From the NCBI GenBank assembly GCA_949752795.1, contig OX457068.1, positions 58,841,582 to 58,905,581 on the forward strand: a DNA stretch of 64,000 bases. The letters run 5' to 3'. Every line of letters starts with the position of its first letter. Within the stretch, counting starts at the first letter, position 1. The notes under the pieces were generated by a model. It was not told the origin of the DNA. It was given only the letters and a program-made list of their open reading frames with translations, and did no database searches. The stretch is from Hyperoodon ampullatus. Taxonomy: Eukaryota; Chordata; Mammalia; Artiodactyla; Ziphiidae. Made by a program: the position numbers and the translations under genes. Positions 23,555 through 34,329 of the stretch are shown one piece after another.

Positions 23555-23677
23555 TGGAAAGGAAGTCCAAAAGGGAGGGGATACATGTATATGTATGGCT
23601 GATTCATTTTGCTGTACAGTAAAAACTAACACAACATTGTAAAGCAACTATACTCCAATAAAAATTAATTAAAAAAT
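23555..23677 (+). mobile_element. 5'-truncated L1, last ~120 bp only
   Basis: 'aagtccaaaagggaggggatac', 'tatatgtatggctgattcatt', 'acagtaaaaactaacacaacattgtaaagc' and 'actccaataaa' match the L1 3' end, as seen in antisense at 35873-36000. It ends in an A-rich tail against an L2 fragment. Classic severe 5' truncation. No clear target duplication. Confidence 0.85.
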
Positions 23678-23687
23678 ACTAATCTGG

Positions 23688-23955
23688 AATGTTCTCTCTG
23701 ATATTCCTCCATGAAGCATTTTCTGGATAGCCCATTTCATGGCTCCCCATTCTGAAATTACTTGATTATGTGCTACTCAGTGTATGAATTGAATATATGC
23801 TTTCTTGTAGGATTCTCTTATTATTTCAGTGTTATGAGTTCTTCCAAGTAACTTGTAAATTTGGGGGAGGATAAGGCTTTGGCTTAGTCACATAACATTT
23901 AATATACGATGTAGTAGAGTAAGAGCTCAATAAATGTGCTCTGATTAATTGATTT
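23688..23955 (+). mobile_element. L2 LINE 3' end, sense
   Basis: 'ggaatgttctctctgatattcctccatgaagcattttctgg' through 'agagctcaataaatgtgctctgattaattgatt' corresponds to the L2 3' end from the 'ggaatgctcttccc' block to the 'caataaatatttgttgaatga' tail. The truncated L1 sits at its 5' edge. Confidence 0.8.
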
Positions 23956-24536
23956 GTTTACATCTACTTATGTTTCATCTTTTGTGTGTTTTGTATCTTT
24001 ATTTTGTGTTTGTTAAGAATTTTCTGTATGGAAATTCCACAAGCCAACAGCTATGTTTTCAGGTTCTTTTGTATCTATAGTGACAATCAGATTATTCTAC
24101 ATATAGTCGGTGTTAATATTGATAAAGGATGGTGTACTACAGAAAGAGAGAGGGTAAATTTCACCATGATGAAGAAGTGGTTTCAGTAAATTCTTCTTTC
24201 TATAAAAATTAAGTAAATCTTTACTGACTACAGTACAATATATAATCTATATCGTGAGATTTCTTGAACTGATGTAACACTTGTTTATCACCTAAACTGA
24301 CTGCATATGCTCAGCTTATAAAAAACAAAACAAACAAACAAAAACAAATACATTTGGATTCTATGATGTTTTGGCTTGGAAATTCTTATAATTCTATTTC
24401 TGATAATTTATGACACATATAATCTCACCAAAGCATTCAGTCTTTGGGGGTAAATCCTATCAATTTGTACCCATATGCTCTAACCTTACCTCTCCAGTAC
24501 ACACCAATTAACTTCTAACTGCCAGCTCTTGCCTTT
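23956..24536. other. No gene or repeat recognised
   Basis: AT-rich with an (aaac)n-like run near 24320-24345. No supported frame. Confidence 0.45.
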
Positions 24537-24822
24537 CTGTTTTTTGTTGTTGTTGTTGTTGCATTGGGTTTTTGTTGCTGTGTGTGGGTTTTCTCTAGTT
24601 GTGGAGAGCAGGGGCTACTCTTGGTTGTGGTGCATGGGTTTCTCATTGCAGTGGCTTCTCTTGTTGTGGAGCACGGGCTCTAGGCACACAGGCTTCAGTA
24701 GTTGTGGCACACAGGCTTAGTTGCTCTGCAGCATGTGGGATCTTCCTGGACCAGGGATCAAACCCATGCCCCCTGCATTGGCAGTAGGATTCTTAACCAC
24801 TGCACAACCAGGGACGTCCCGG
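24537..24822 (-). mobile_element. CHR-type SINE, long form, antisense
   Basis: Minus strand: the head at about 24820 (complement of ...aaccagggacgtccc), the B-box complement gatcaaacccatg near 24756, the long-form repeated block, and a (gtt)n-like complement of the tail at about 24545-24560. CpG decay is advanced, so it is an older copy. Target duplication not clear. Confidence 0.9.
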
Positions 24823-26112
24823 GTTTCTTTACTTAAATACTTTCCTTGCCATGGGAAACCTCAGCCTTGCACCCTTTGGGTGGAATAATTCTGAGGTATG
24901 GGTGCTACATTAACTCCTAGAGTAACCCTCTGTGCTTAAACTCCAGTGCTCTATGGTGGTAGTTGGCTTGAAAAACTTCCCTTTGTTGTTTCCCTTCCTT
25001 TATTGTGCTTCTATTCCCTGTTTCAGCTCTCCACTTCCAAACCAGCATTTTCTTCACTGTCCAAATAAAATATTTAACACTTGAATTTGTGAATCACCTA
25101 TTTCTGGGGAATCCAAATTTGGGCACTTATATACTACTCATTTCAACAGAAATGTACATTTTAATTATTTTAACTTATTCATTTTTATTAATCATTTATT
25201 TTATAGAAATCCATTCTTAACAAATATAGAGTTCATGTGGGGGTTCTTAAAGATTTTTTTTTTTAATTTCACTTGAGAAACAGGAATAAGCATCCTCATG
25301 AGGAAGGTGTGTGGAACAAGCTCAACTTGTATCATTTTTGATATCTGTGGTCTCCTGCATGCAGGACTGTTGAAGAAGTCAAGTAAAGACATTGACAACT
25401 AACTCTGACCTTGAAAGAAGCACTTGCCTTCAGAGACCAGAGACAATTTCAGTTTTTCTGTTTATCCTTGTGTTACTAAGAGAATAGAAGCAAACCAAAG
25501 TGCTGATACAGTGGGCATAACATCGCTGAAGCAAAATGCAATCCTAAGTGATGCATTCAGAGTCCAGATCTTGTGTAACCCTCTAAATTGCCTTAATTTC
25601 CATTTCAGAGCTGATTCAGAGACAGGCTTTCTTAGGAATAGCTGCAAAAAGTTTGTCCCTGAAACTGCAGTTGGGATGTGAGGCACTGGCTCGGTAAAAT
25701 ACAGAGATGGCATGAGGTACTCTGGGGCTGATTTTCTCTCCTGACTATATATATCAGAGTTTGGTTTACCACTCATTCAATTATAATTAGAGTGTTGAAC
25801 ACGACCCATTCACTAAGGATGTGAAGTTAATTTACATCTCAGATTAGAGATTGCTACATCTTGTATTTTGGAGTCCAATGATTTTAAATATAATATTGTG
25901 TGTATTATATATATATGATATTATGTGTTTATTATATATAGATATACACACACGTAAAGGAATATACATACTTATGCAAAATCCCATATTTACATGAGCC
26001 TTCCTAAAGTCAGCTATTCTCATCCTCAACCTTCTTTCCTAATTCTCAATCCCCAAATGAGCACTCTGCCCCTTGCCCCTTCCTTAACACAGTCTGTACC
26101 AATTATACATTA
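24823..26112. other. No gene recognised
   Basis: Overlapping opposite frames at 25424-25681 (plus, 85 codons) and 25462-25776 (minus, 104 codons) have no domain. An AT-rich, partly palindromic patch lies at 25885-25950. No repeat head identified. Confidence 0.4.
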
Positions 26113-26114
26113 TA

Positions 26115-26145
<31 letters not shown>

Positions 26146-26172
26146 TTATATATATTTATACATATATATATA
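26113..26172. repeat. (TG)n(TA)n compound microsatellite
   Basis: About nine tg units pass into tatatatatat broken by ttta. Purine-pyrimidine alternation throughout. Confidence 0.95.
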
Positions 26173-26520
26173 CCACCTCTGGACGTGTTTTAAGAAGTTA
26201 TCATCAAAGACACTAACTTTCAAATTCAGGAGGCATTTTAGATTCTTATATTACTGGACATCTCTGTGACATTGATTTTGTTCATCACTTTTCACTTCTT
26301 CAATATTTCTTTTTTCTTTTCTTCTATTGCATAGCACCATGTATAATTGTGATATCTTGTTTCTCTGTGATGATCCTTTCTCTTCCAAGTTGATGCCCCT
26401 TAGGGTTCTGCCCTCAGCTCATTCTTCTTCTCTATGTGGACTCTCTCCATGTTTGATCTCCTCTCCTTATGGTATCAATTAACATTCATGTGCTGAATCC
26501 TAATAAATAACTCTAGTGCA
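26173..26520. other. No gene or repeat recognised
   Basis: Pyrimidine-leaning unique sequence between a microsatellite and a SINE fragment. Confidence 0.45.
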
Positions 26521-26855
26521 GAGCCTGACTTTATTCCAATGCAGGGGATGTGGGTTTGATACATGGTTGGGGAACTAAGATCCCACATATCATGGGGCAA
26601 CTAAGCACACGTGCCACAAATACTGAGCTCGTGCACCTCAACAAGAGAGCCCACATGCTGCAAAGTACAGAGCCCACGTGCCTTGGAGCCCATGCCAAAA
26701 CCTAGAGGGAAGCCCGTGCACCACAACTAGAGAGAAGCCTGTGCACTGCAATGACAGATCCCACATGCCTCAACCAAGATCCTGTGTGCCGTAACTAAGA
26801 CCCGACACAGCCAAAAAAATAAATTAAATAAATAAATGTTAAAAAATAATAAATA
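26521..26855 (+). mobile_element. CHR-type SINE, long form, 5'-incomplete, hosting an L1
   Basis: The start is degraded; recognisable sequence begins near 'ccaatgcaggggatgtgggtttgat'. It continues with 'aactaagatcccacat', many 'gagcccacgtgc...' repeats and 'gacccgacacagccaaaaa' into an A/T-rich tail ending about 26855. The near-intact L1 begins directly after this tail, so the L1 most likely used the A-rich tail as its insertion target. Confidence 0.88.
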
Positions 26856-26867
26856 GGAGGCCGGAGG

Positions 26868-26877
26868 AAGATGGCGG
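26868..26877 (+). promoter_or_regulatory. YY1-like site at the L1 5' end
   Basis: Aagatggcgg lies 13 bp from the L1 start. In human L1 a YY1 site of this core (AAGATGG) near the 5' end positions transcription start. The same aagatgg core opens the older L1 at about 48058. The role here is inferred by analogy. Confidence 0.6.
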
Positions 26878-27119
26878 AAGAGTAAGACGCGGAGATCACC
26901 TTCCTCCCCACAGATACATCAGAAATTCATCTACACGTGGAACAACTCCAACAGAACACCTACTGAACGCTGACAGAAGACCTCAGACCCCCCAAAAGGC
27001 AAGAAACTCCCCACATACCTGGGTAGGTCAAAAGAAAAAAAGAATAAACAGAGACAATAGGATATTGTCCTGCACCAGTGGGAGGTAGCCGTGAAGGAGG
27101 GAAGGTTTCTACACACTAC

Positions 27120-27640
27120 AAGCCCCTTCGCGGGCGGAGACTGCAGGTGGCGGAGGGGGAAAGCTTCGGAGTAGCGGAGGAGAGCACAGCAACAGGGGTG
27201 CGGAGGGCAAAGCAGAGAGATTTTGGCACAGAGGATCGGTGCCCTCAGGCACACACCAGCCCGAGAGACTTGTCTGCTCGGCCGCCAGGGCGGGTGGGGC
27301 TGGGAGCTGAGGCTCGGGTATCGGCTTTCAGTCGGAGCGCAGGGAGAGGACTGGGGCTGGCGGCAGGAAGAGAGCCTGAAGGGGTTAGTGCTAGCCCGGA
27401 GGGAGTCCGGGGAAAGGGTCTGGAGCTACCGGAGAGGCAAGAGACTTTTTTCCCTTTTGTTGCCTGGTGCGCGAGGAGAGGGCATTCCCCTCCCTCCCCT
27501 CTGCCTGAGTGAGCCAGAGCCCCCGAATCAGCGGCTCCTTTAAACCCGTCCTGTCTGAGCGAAGAACGGACGCCCTCCGGCGACCTACGCGCAGAGGCGG
27601 GGCCAGGTCCAAGGCTGAGACCCGGGAGCTGTGAGAGCAG
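27120..27640 (+). promoter_or_regulatory. CpG-rich block in the L1 5' UTR (probable internal promoter)
   Basis: This is the most CpG-dense stretch of the window (cgcgggcgg, ggctcgggtatcgg, ctccggcgacctacgcgcag) in an otherwise CpG-poor region. In L1 elements the 5' UTR drives transcription and is the main target of DNA methylation. Surviving CpGs point to recent insertion or lack of germline deamination. Confidence 0.65.
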
Positions 27641-27740
27641 AGACAGGGAAATCTCTCTGTGCAGCCTCCGAGGCAGCGGATTAAAGCTCCACGGTCCATT
27701 TGATGTGCCCTGCGTCTGTGGAGTGCATGAATGGACAGCG

Positions 27741-27960
27741 AATCATCCCAAATTGAGGAAGTGGACCTTGAGGACAAGATTTAAGACTTTCCCCCCTTTT
27801 TTTTCCCTCTTTTTACAACGAATTATCTCAAATTAAGGAGGTGGACTTAGCAAGATTTCAGACTTTTCGCCCTTTTCCTCTTTTTACAACGAATTATCCC
27901 AAATCGAGGAGGTGGACTTGGAGAGCAAGATTTTTTATTTTTCCCCCTGCTCTCTTTTTG
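27741..27960 (+). repeat. Three tandem ~70-80 bp units in the L1 5' UTR
   Basis: Units start at 27741, 27821 and 27892, each with 'aat(c/t)at(c/t)(c/t)caaat(t/c)(a/g)agga(a/g)gtgga'. Each then has a 'gcaagattt'-like block and a T/C-rich end ('ttttccctctttttacaac'). Unit lengths are about 80, 71 and 69 bp (the last is incomplete). They lie between the CpG-rich block and the pyrimidine tract. Confidence 0.88.
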
Positions 27961-28121
27961 TGAATGTGTATGTGTAATCTTCTGTGTAAGATTCTCTCTG
28001 TATAGCTTTGCTTCCACCATATGTCCCAGGGTTCTTTCGGTCCGTGTTTTTTTTCAATAATTACTTTTTAATTTTAATAACGCTACTATATTTCATACTT
28101 TATTCTATTTTACTTTACCTG

Positions 28122-28500
28122 CTCTTTCTTTTTTTCCTCCCTTCCCTTCCTCCCTCCCTCCCTCCGCTCCTCCTTTCCTTCTTTCTTTTTCTTTCCTCCA
28201 TCTCTCCCTCCCTCCCACCCTTCTTCTTTCCACTTTCTTTTTCTTTCCTTCCTCCCTCCCTCCCTCCTGTCTTTCCTTCTTTCTTTCCTTCCTCCCTCCC
28301 TCCCTCTCTTCTTCCATTCACTCTTCCTTTTGCTTTCATTCCTCCCTCCCTCCTTTCTTTCCTTTCTTTCCATCCTTCCTCCCTCCCTCCTTTCTTTCTT
28401 TCTTCCTTCCTTCCTTCCTTACTTCCCTTCTTCCTTTCTTTCAATCTCTCTTTCTTTCTTCTACTAATTATTTCTTTCTACTTTTTCTCACTGTTATTCT
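28122..28500 (+). repeat. Polypyrimidine tract (CTTT/CCCTCC)n in the L1 5' UTR
   Basis: About 380 bp almost entirely C and T on the plus strand, mixing ctttctttc and ccctccctcc units. A 164-codon frame reading through it (28008-28502) is low-complexity S/P/L/F and not a gene. Such mirror-rich homopurine-homopyrimidine DNA can form triplex structures. An A/G-rich tract in the equivalent place of the antisense L1 (41915-42107) has the same strand polarity relative to ORF1. Confidence 0.93.
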
Positions 28501-29001
28501 GAGCCGGGTGGATGAAAGGCTCTTGGTGCTGCAGCCAGGAGTTAGTGCTGTGCCTCTGAAGTGGGAGAGCCAACTTCAGGACACGGGTCCACAAGAGACC
28601 TCCCAGCTCCACATAATATCAAGCAGCGAAAATCTCCCAGGGATCTCCATCTCAACACCAGCACCCAGCTTCAGTCAACGACCAGCAAGCTACAGTGCTG
28701 GTCACCCTATGCCAAGCAACTAGCAAGGCAGGAACACAACCCCACCCATTAGCAGAGAGGATACCTAAAAACATAATAAGGCCACAGGCACCCCAAAACA
28801 CACCACCAGACGTGGACCTGTCCACCAGAAAGACAAGACCGAGCTTCAACCACCAGAACACAGGCATTAGTCCCCCCCACCAGGAAGCCTACACAACCTA
28901 CTGAAACAACCTTAGCCACGGGGGACAGACACCAAAAACAACGGGAACTACGAATCTGCAGCCTGCAAAAAGGAGACCCCAAACACAGTAACATAAGCAA
29001 A

Positions 29002-29913
29002 ATGAGAAAGCAGAAAAACACACAGCAGGTGAAGGAGCAAGATAAAAACCTACCAGACCTAACAAATGAAGAGGTAATAGGCAGTCTACCTGAAAAAGAA
29101 TTCAGAATAATGATCGTAAAGCTGATTCAAGATTCTATTTCCCAGATCCAAAATCTTGGAAATAGAATAGACAATATGCAAGAAACAGTTAACAAGGACC
29201 TAGAAGAACTAAAGATGAATCAAGCATCGATTAAAAACACAATAAATGAAATGAAAAATACTCTAGATGGGATCAATAGCAGAATAACTGAGGCAGAAGA
29301 ACGGATAAGTGAGGTGGAAGATAAAATAGTGGAAATAACTGATGCAGAGCAAAATAAAGAAAAAAGAATGAAAAGAACAGAGGACAGTCTCAGAGACCTC
29401 TGGGACAACATTAAACGCACCAACATTCGAATTATAGGGGTTCCAGAAGAAGAGAAAAAGAAAGGGACTGAGAAAATATTTGAAGAGATTATAGTTGAAA
29501 ACTTCCCTAATATGGGAAAGGAAATAGTTAATCAAGTCCAGGAGGCACAGAGAGTCCCATACAGAATAAATCCAAGAAGAAATACACCAAGACACATATT
29601 AATCAAACTGTCAAAAATTAAACACAAAGAAATCATATTAAAAGCAGCAAGGGAAAAACAACAAATAACACACAAGGGAATCCCCATCAGGTTAACAGCT
29701 GATCTCTCAGCAGAAACTCTACAAGCCAGAAGGGAGTGGCAGGACATAATTAAAGTGATGAAGGAGAGAAACCTGCAACCAAGATTACTCTACCCAGCAA
29801 GGATCTCATTCAGATTTGATGGAGAAATTAAAACGTTTACAGACAAGCAAAAGCTGAGAGAGTTCAGCACCACCAAACCAGCTTTACAACAAATGCTAAA
29901 GGAACTTCTCTAG
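29002..29913 (+). CDS. L1 ORF1 protein (ORF1p), open reading frame intact
   Basis: The frame encodes 303 residues with no stop, near the usual length for a mammalian ORF1p. Seen: a charged N terminus; a long heptad-rich coiled coil, about residues 35-130 ([20 protein letters not shown]), which in this family forms trimers; an RRM-like domain from about residue 135 ([10 protein letters not shown]); and a C-terminal domain with REKQQI (about 217) and LLYPARISF (about 262). Known role: cytoplasmic RNA-binding chaperone that coats L1 RNA in cis and is needed for retrotransposition. The start is the first ATG after the 5' UTR; ORF2 follows after 58 bp. Expression would come from the 5' UTR promoter. 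It may still make protein, but the element cannot move without ORF2 supplied elsewhere. Confidence 0.93.
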   Translation: MRKQKNTQQVKEQDKNLPDLTNEEVIGSLPEKEFRIMIVKLIQDSISQIQNLGNRIDNMQETVNKDLEELKMNQASIKNTINEMKNTLDGINSRITEAEERISEVEDKIVEITDAEQNKEKRMKRTEDSLRDLWDNIKRTNIRIIGVPEEEKKKGTEKIFEEIIVENFPNMGKEIVNQVQEAQRVPYRINPRRNTPRHILIKLSKIKHKEIILKAAREKQQITHKGIPIRLTADLSAETLQARREWQDIIKVMKERNLQPRLLYPARISFRFDGEIKTFTDKQKLREFSTTKPALQQMLKELL

Positions 29914-29971
29914 GCAAGAAACACAACAGAAGGACTATACCTACAATAACGAACCCAAAGCCATTAAGGAA

Positions 29972-32900
29972 ATGGGAATAGGAACATACATATCAATAAT
30001 TACCTTAAATGTAAATGGACTAAATGCTCCCACCAAAAGACACAGAGTGGCTGAATGGATACAAAAACAAGACCCATATATATGCTGTCTACAAGAGACC
30101 CACTTCAGGCCTAGAGACACATACAGATTGAAAGTAAGGGGATGGAAAAAGATATTCCATGCAAATGGAAATCAAAAGAAAGCTGGAGTAGCAATTCTTA
30201 TATCAGACAAAATAGACTTTAAAATAAAGACTATTAGAAGAGACAAAGAAGGACACTACATAACGATAAAGGGATCGATCCAAGAAGAAGATATAACAAT
30301 TGTAAATATTTATGCACCCAACATAGGAGCACCTCAATACATAAGACAAATACTAACAGCCATAAAAGGGGAAATCGACAGTAACACAATCATAGTAGGG
30401 GACTTTAACACCCCACTTTCACCAATGGACAGATCATCCAAAATGAAAATAAATAAGGAAACACAAGCTTTAAATGATACATTAAACAAGATGGACTTAA
30501 TTGATATTTATAGGACATTCCACCCAAAAACAACAGAATACACATTTTTCTCAAGTGCTCATGGAACATTCTCCAGGATAGATCATATCTTGGGTCACAA
30601 ATCAAGCCTTGGTAAATTTAAGAAAATTGAAATTGTATCAAGTATCTTTTCCGACCACAATGCTATGAGACTAGACATCAATTACAGGAAAAGAACTGTA
30701 AAAAATACAAACACATGGAGGCTAAACAATACACTACTCAATAATGAAGTGATCACTGAAGAAATCAAAGAGGAAATTAAGAAATACTTAGAAACAAATG
30801 ACAATGGAGACACGACGACCCAAAACCTATGGGACGCAGCAAAAGCAGTTCTAAGGGGGAAGTTTATAGCAATACAATCCCACCTTAAGAAACAGGAAAC
30901 ATTTCGAGTAAACAACCTGACCCTGCACCTAAAGCAATTAGAGAAAGAAGAACAAAAAACCCCCAAAGTTAGCAGAAGGAAAGAAATCATAAAGATCAGA
31001 TCAGAAATAAATGAAAAAGAAATGAAGGAAACGATAGCAAAGATCAACCAAACTAAAAGCTGGTTCTTTGAGAAGATAACAAAATTGACAAACCATTAGC
31101 CAGACTCATCAAGAAAAGAAGGGAGAAGACTCAAATCAGTAGAATTAGAAATGAAAAAGGAGAAGTAACAACTGACACTGCAGAAATACAAAAGATCATG
31201 AGAGATTACTATAAGCAACTCTATGCCAATAAAATGGACAACCTGGAAGAAATGGACAAATTCTTAGAAATGCACAACCTACCAAGACTGACTCAGGAAG
31301 AAACAGAAAATATGAACAGACCAATCACAAGCACTGAAATTGAAACTGTGATTAAAAATCTTCCATCAAACAAAAGCCCAGGACCAGATGGCTTCACAGG
31401 CGAATTCTATCAAACATTTAGAGAAGAGCTAACACCCATCCTTCTCAAACTCTTCCAAACAATATCAGAGGAAGGAACACTCCCAAACTCATTCTACGAG
31501 GCCACCATCACCTTGATACCAACACCAGGCAAGGATGTCACAAAGAAAGAAAACTACAGGCCAATATCACTGATGAACATAGATGCAAAAATCCTCAACA
31601 AAATACTAGCAAACAGAATCCAACAGCACATTAAAAGGATCATACACCATGATCAAGTGGGGTTTATTCCAGGAATGCAAGGATTCTTCAATATACGCAA
31701 ATCAATCAATGTGATACACCATATTAACAAGTTGAAGGAGCAAAACCATATGATCATCTCAATAGATGCAGAGAAAGCTTTCGACAAAATTCAACACCCA
31801 TTTATGATAAAAACCCTGCAGAAAGTAGGCATAGAGGGAACTTTCCTCAACATAATAAAGGCCATATATGACAAACCCACAGCCAACATTGTCCTCAATG
31901 GTGAAAAACTGAAACCATTTCCACTAAGATCAGGAACAAGACAAGGCTGCCCACTCTCACCACTCTTATTCAACATAGTTTTGGAAGTTTTAGCCACAGC
32001 AATCAGAGAAGAAAAGGAAATAAAAGGAATCCAAATTGGAAAAGAAGAAGTAAAGCTGTCACTGTTTGCAGATGACATGATACTATACATAGAGAATCCT
32101 AAAGATGCTACCGAAAAACTACTAGAGCTAATCAATGAATTTGGTAAAGTAGCAGGATACAAAATTAATGCACAGAAATCTCTGGCATTCCTGTACACTA
32201 ATGATGAAAAATCTGAAAATGAAATCAAGAAAACACTCCCATTTACCATTGCAACAAAAAGAATAAAATATCTAGGAATAAACCTACCTAAGGAGACAAA
32301 AGACCTGTATGCAGAAAATTATAAGACACTGATGAAAGAAATTAAAGATGATATAAATAGATGGAGAGATATACCATGCTCCTGGATTGGAAGAATCAAT
32401 ATTGTGAAAATGACTCTACTACCCAAAGCAATCTACAGATTCAATGCAATCCCTATCAAACTACCACTGGCATTTTTCACAGAAGTAGAACAAAAAATTT
32501 CAAAATTTGTTTGGAAAAACAAAAGACCCCGAATAGCCAAAGCAATCTTGAGAACGAAAAACGGAGCTGGAGGAATCAGGCTGCCTGACTTCAGACTATA
32601 CTACAAAGCTACAGTAATTAAGACAGTGTGGTACTGGCATAAAAACAGAAAGATAGATCAGTGGATCAGGATAGAAAGCCCAGAGATAAACCCACGCACA
32701 TATGGCCAACTTATCTTTGATAAAGGAGGCAGGAATGTACAGTGGAGAAAGGACAGCCTCTTCAATAAGTGGTGCTGGGAAAACTGGACAGGGACATGTA
32801 AAAGTATGAGATTAGATCATTCCCTAACACCATACACAAAAATAAGCTCAAAATGGATTAAAGACCTAAATGTAAGGCCAGAAACTATCAAACTCTTAGA

Positions 32901-33789
32901 GGAAAACATAGGTAGAACACTCTATGACATAAATCACAGCAAGATCCTTTTGGACCCACCTCCTAGAGAAATGCAAATAAAAACAAAGATAAACAAATGG
33001 GACCTAATGAAACTTCAAAGCTTTTGCACAGCAAAGGAAACCATAAACAAGACCAAAAGACAACCCTCAGAATGGGAGAAAATATTTGCAAATGAAGCAA
33101 CTGACAAAGGATTAATCTCCAAAATTTATAAACAGCTCATGTAGCTCAATAGCAAAAAAACAAACAAGCCAATCCAAAAATGGGCAGAAGACTTAAATAG
33201 GCATTTCTCCAAAGAAGATATACAGACTGCCAACAAACACATGAAAGAATGCTCAACATCATTAATCATTAGAGAAATGCAAATCAAAACTACAATGAGA
33301 TATCATCTCACACCAGTCAGAATGGCCATCATCAAGAAATCTAGAAACAATAAATGCTGGAGAGGGTGTGGAGAAAAGGGAACACTCTTGCACTGCTGGT
33401 GGGAATGTGAATTGGTACAGCCACTATGGAGAACAGTATGGAGGTTCCTTAAAAAACTAAAAATAGAACTACCATATGACCCAGCAATCCCACTACTAGG
33501 CATATACCCTGAGAAAACCATAATTCAAAAAGAGACATGTACCAAAATGTTCATTGCAGCTCTATTCACAATAGCCCGGAGCTGGAAACAACCTAAGTGT
33601 CCATCATCGGATGAATGGATAAAGAAGATGTGGCACATATATACAATGGAATATTACTCAGCCATAAAGAGAAATGAAACTGAGCTATTTGTAATGAGGT
33701 GGATAGACCTAGAGTCTGTCATACAGAGTGAAGTAAGTCAGAAAGAGAAAGACAAATACCGTATGCTAACACATATATATGGAATTTAA
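29972..33789 (+). pseudogene. L1 ORF2 (endonuclease-reverse transcriptase), two lesions
   Basis: The N-terminal 375-codon frame (29972-31099) holds an APE-type endonuclease with apparent catalytic residues N13, E42 (QETH), D144/N146 (GDFN) and D228/H229 (SDHN). About one base is missing at 31076-31081, so this frame ends at TAG 31097-31099. The next frame (open to 33141) holds the reverse transcriptase: [29 protein letters not shown] and FADD (32065-32076). A TAG replaces a glutamine codon at 33142-33144. The same frame then continues to 33789 through the cysteine-rich C terminus ([18 protein letters not shown]). Intact length would be near the family's ~1275 residues. Known role: nicks target DNA and reverse-transcribes L1 and SINE RNA. 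Only two lesions imply recent inactivation. Confidence 0.95.
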
Positions 33790-34006
33790 AAAAAAAAAAT
33801 GTCATGAAGAACCTAGGGGTAAAACGGGAATAAAGACACAGACCTACTTGAGAATGGACTTGAGGATATGGGGAAGGGGAAGGGTAAGCTGTGACAAAGG
33901 GAAAGAGAGGCATGGACATATATACACTACCAAACGTAAGGTAGATAGATAGTGGGAAGCAGCCGCAGAGCACAGGGAGATCAGCTCGGTGCTTTGTGAC
34001 CGCCTG

Positions 34007-34066
34007 GAGGGGTGGGATGGGGAGGGTGGGAGGGAGGGAGATGCATGAGGGAGGGGATGTGGGAAC
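34007..34066 (+). repeat. G-rich, quadruplex-prone stretch in the L1 3' UTR
   Basis: Six or more runs of three to four G with 1-3 base loops (ggggtgggatggggagggtgggagggaggg), followed by gagggaggggatgtggg. A G-rich tract in the 3' UTR is a recurring L1 feature. Quadruplex formation is inferred from the pattern. Confidence 0.85.
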
Positions 34067-34329
34067 AGATGTATATGTATGACTGATTCACTTTGTTATA
34101 AAGCAGAAACTAATAAAAAAAAAATAAAAAAATAAATAAATAAAAAAACAAAACAAAACTTCAGTTTCACATACCTGATTGCATGCTGGGTACGTTCATC
34201 AGGTATCCCAAACACAGTAAGGCCAAAATAAACTCACTGTTTTTCTCTTTATCTAATTTAGTTTTTTATCAATCACCAAATGCAACAGTTTTCCTCCCAA
34301 ATATATCTCTAGTTCACCCTTTCTTCTCC

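Larger units (their letters stand above)
26856..34142 (+). mobile_element. Near-intact full-length L1 LINE
   Basis: A complete L1: 5' UTR 26856-29001, ORF1 29002-29913, 58-bp spacer, ORF2 29972-33789, and 3' UTR 33790 to about 34120 with an A-rich tail. ORF1 is open. ORF2 carries one frameshift (about 31076-31081) and one nonsense codon (33142-33144). The 5' flank 'ttaaaaaataataaata' and the 3' 'taaaaaaataaataaata' (about 34125-34142) could be the target duplication, but A-richness makes this tentative. It is clearly the youngest L1 in the window. Confidence 0.97.

Noticed and set aside
25424..25776. Overlapping frames on both strands (85 and 104 codons)
   Set aside because: Opposite-strand overlap with no domains in either; likely chance.
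28008..28502. 164-codon open frame
   Set aside because: It reads through the polypyrimidine tract, giving a low-complexity S/P/L/F product. The complementary E/K/R/G frames on the other strand are equally open. Not a gene.
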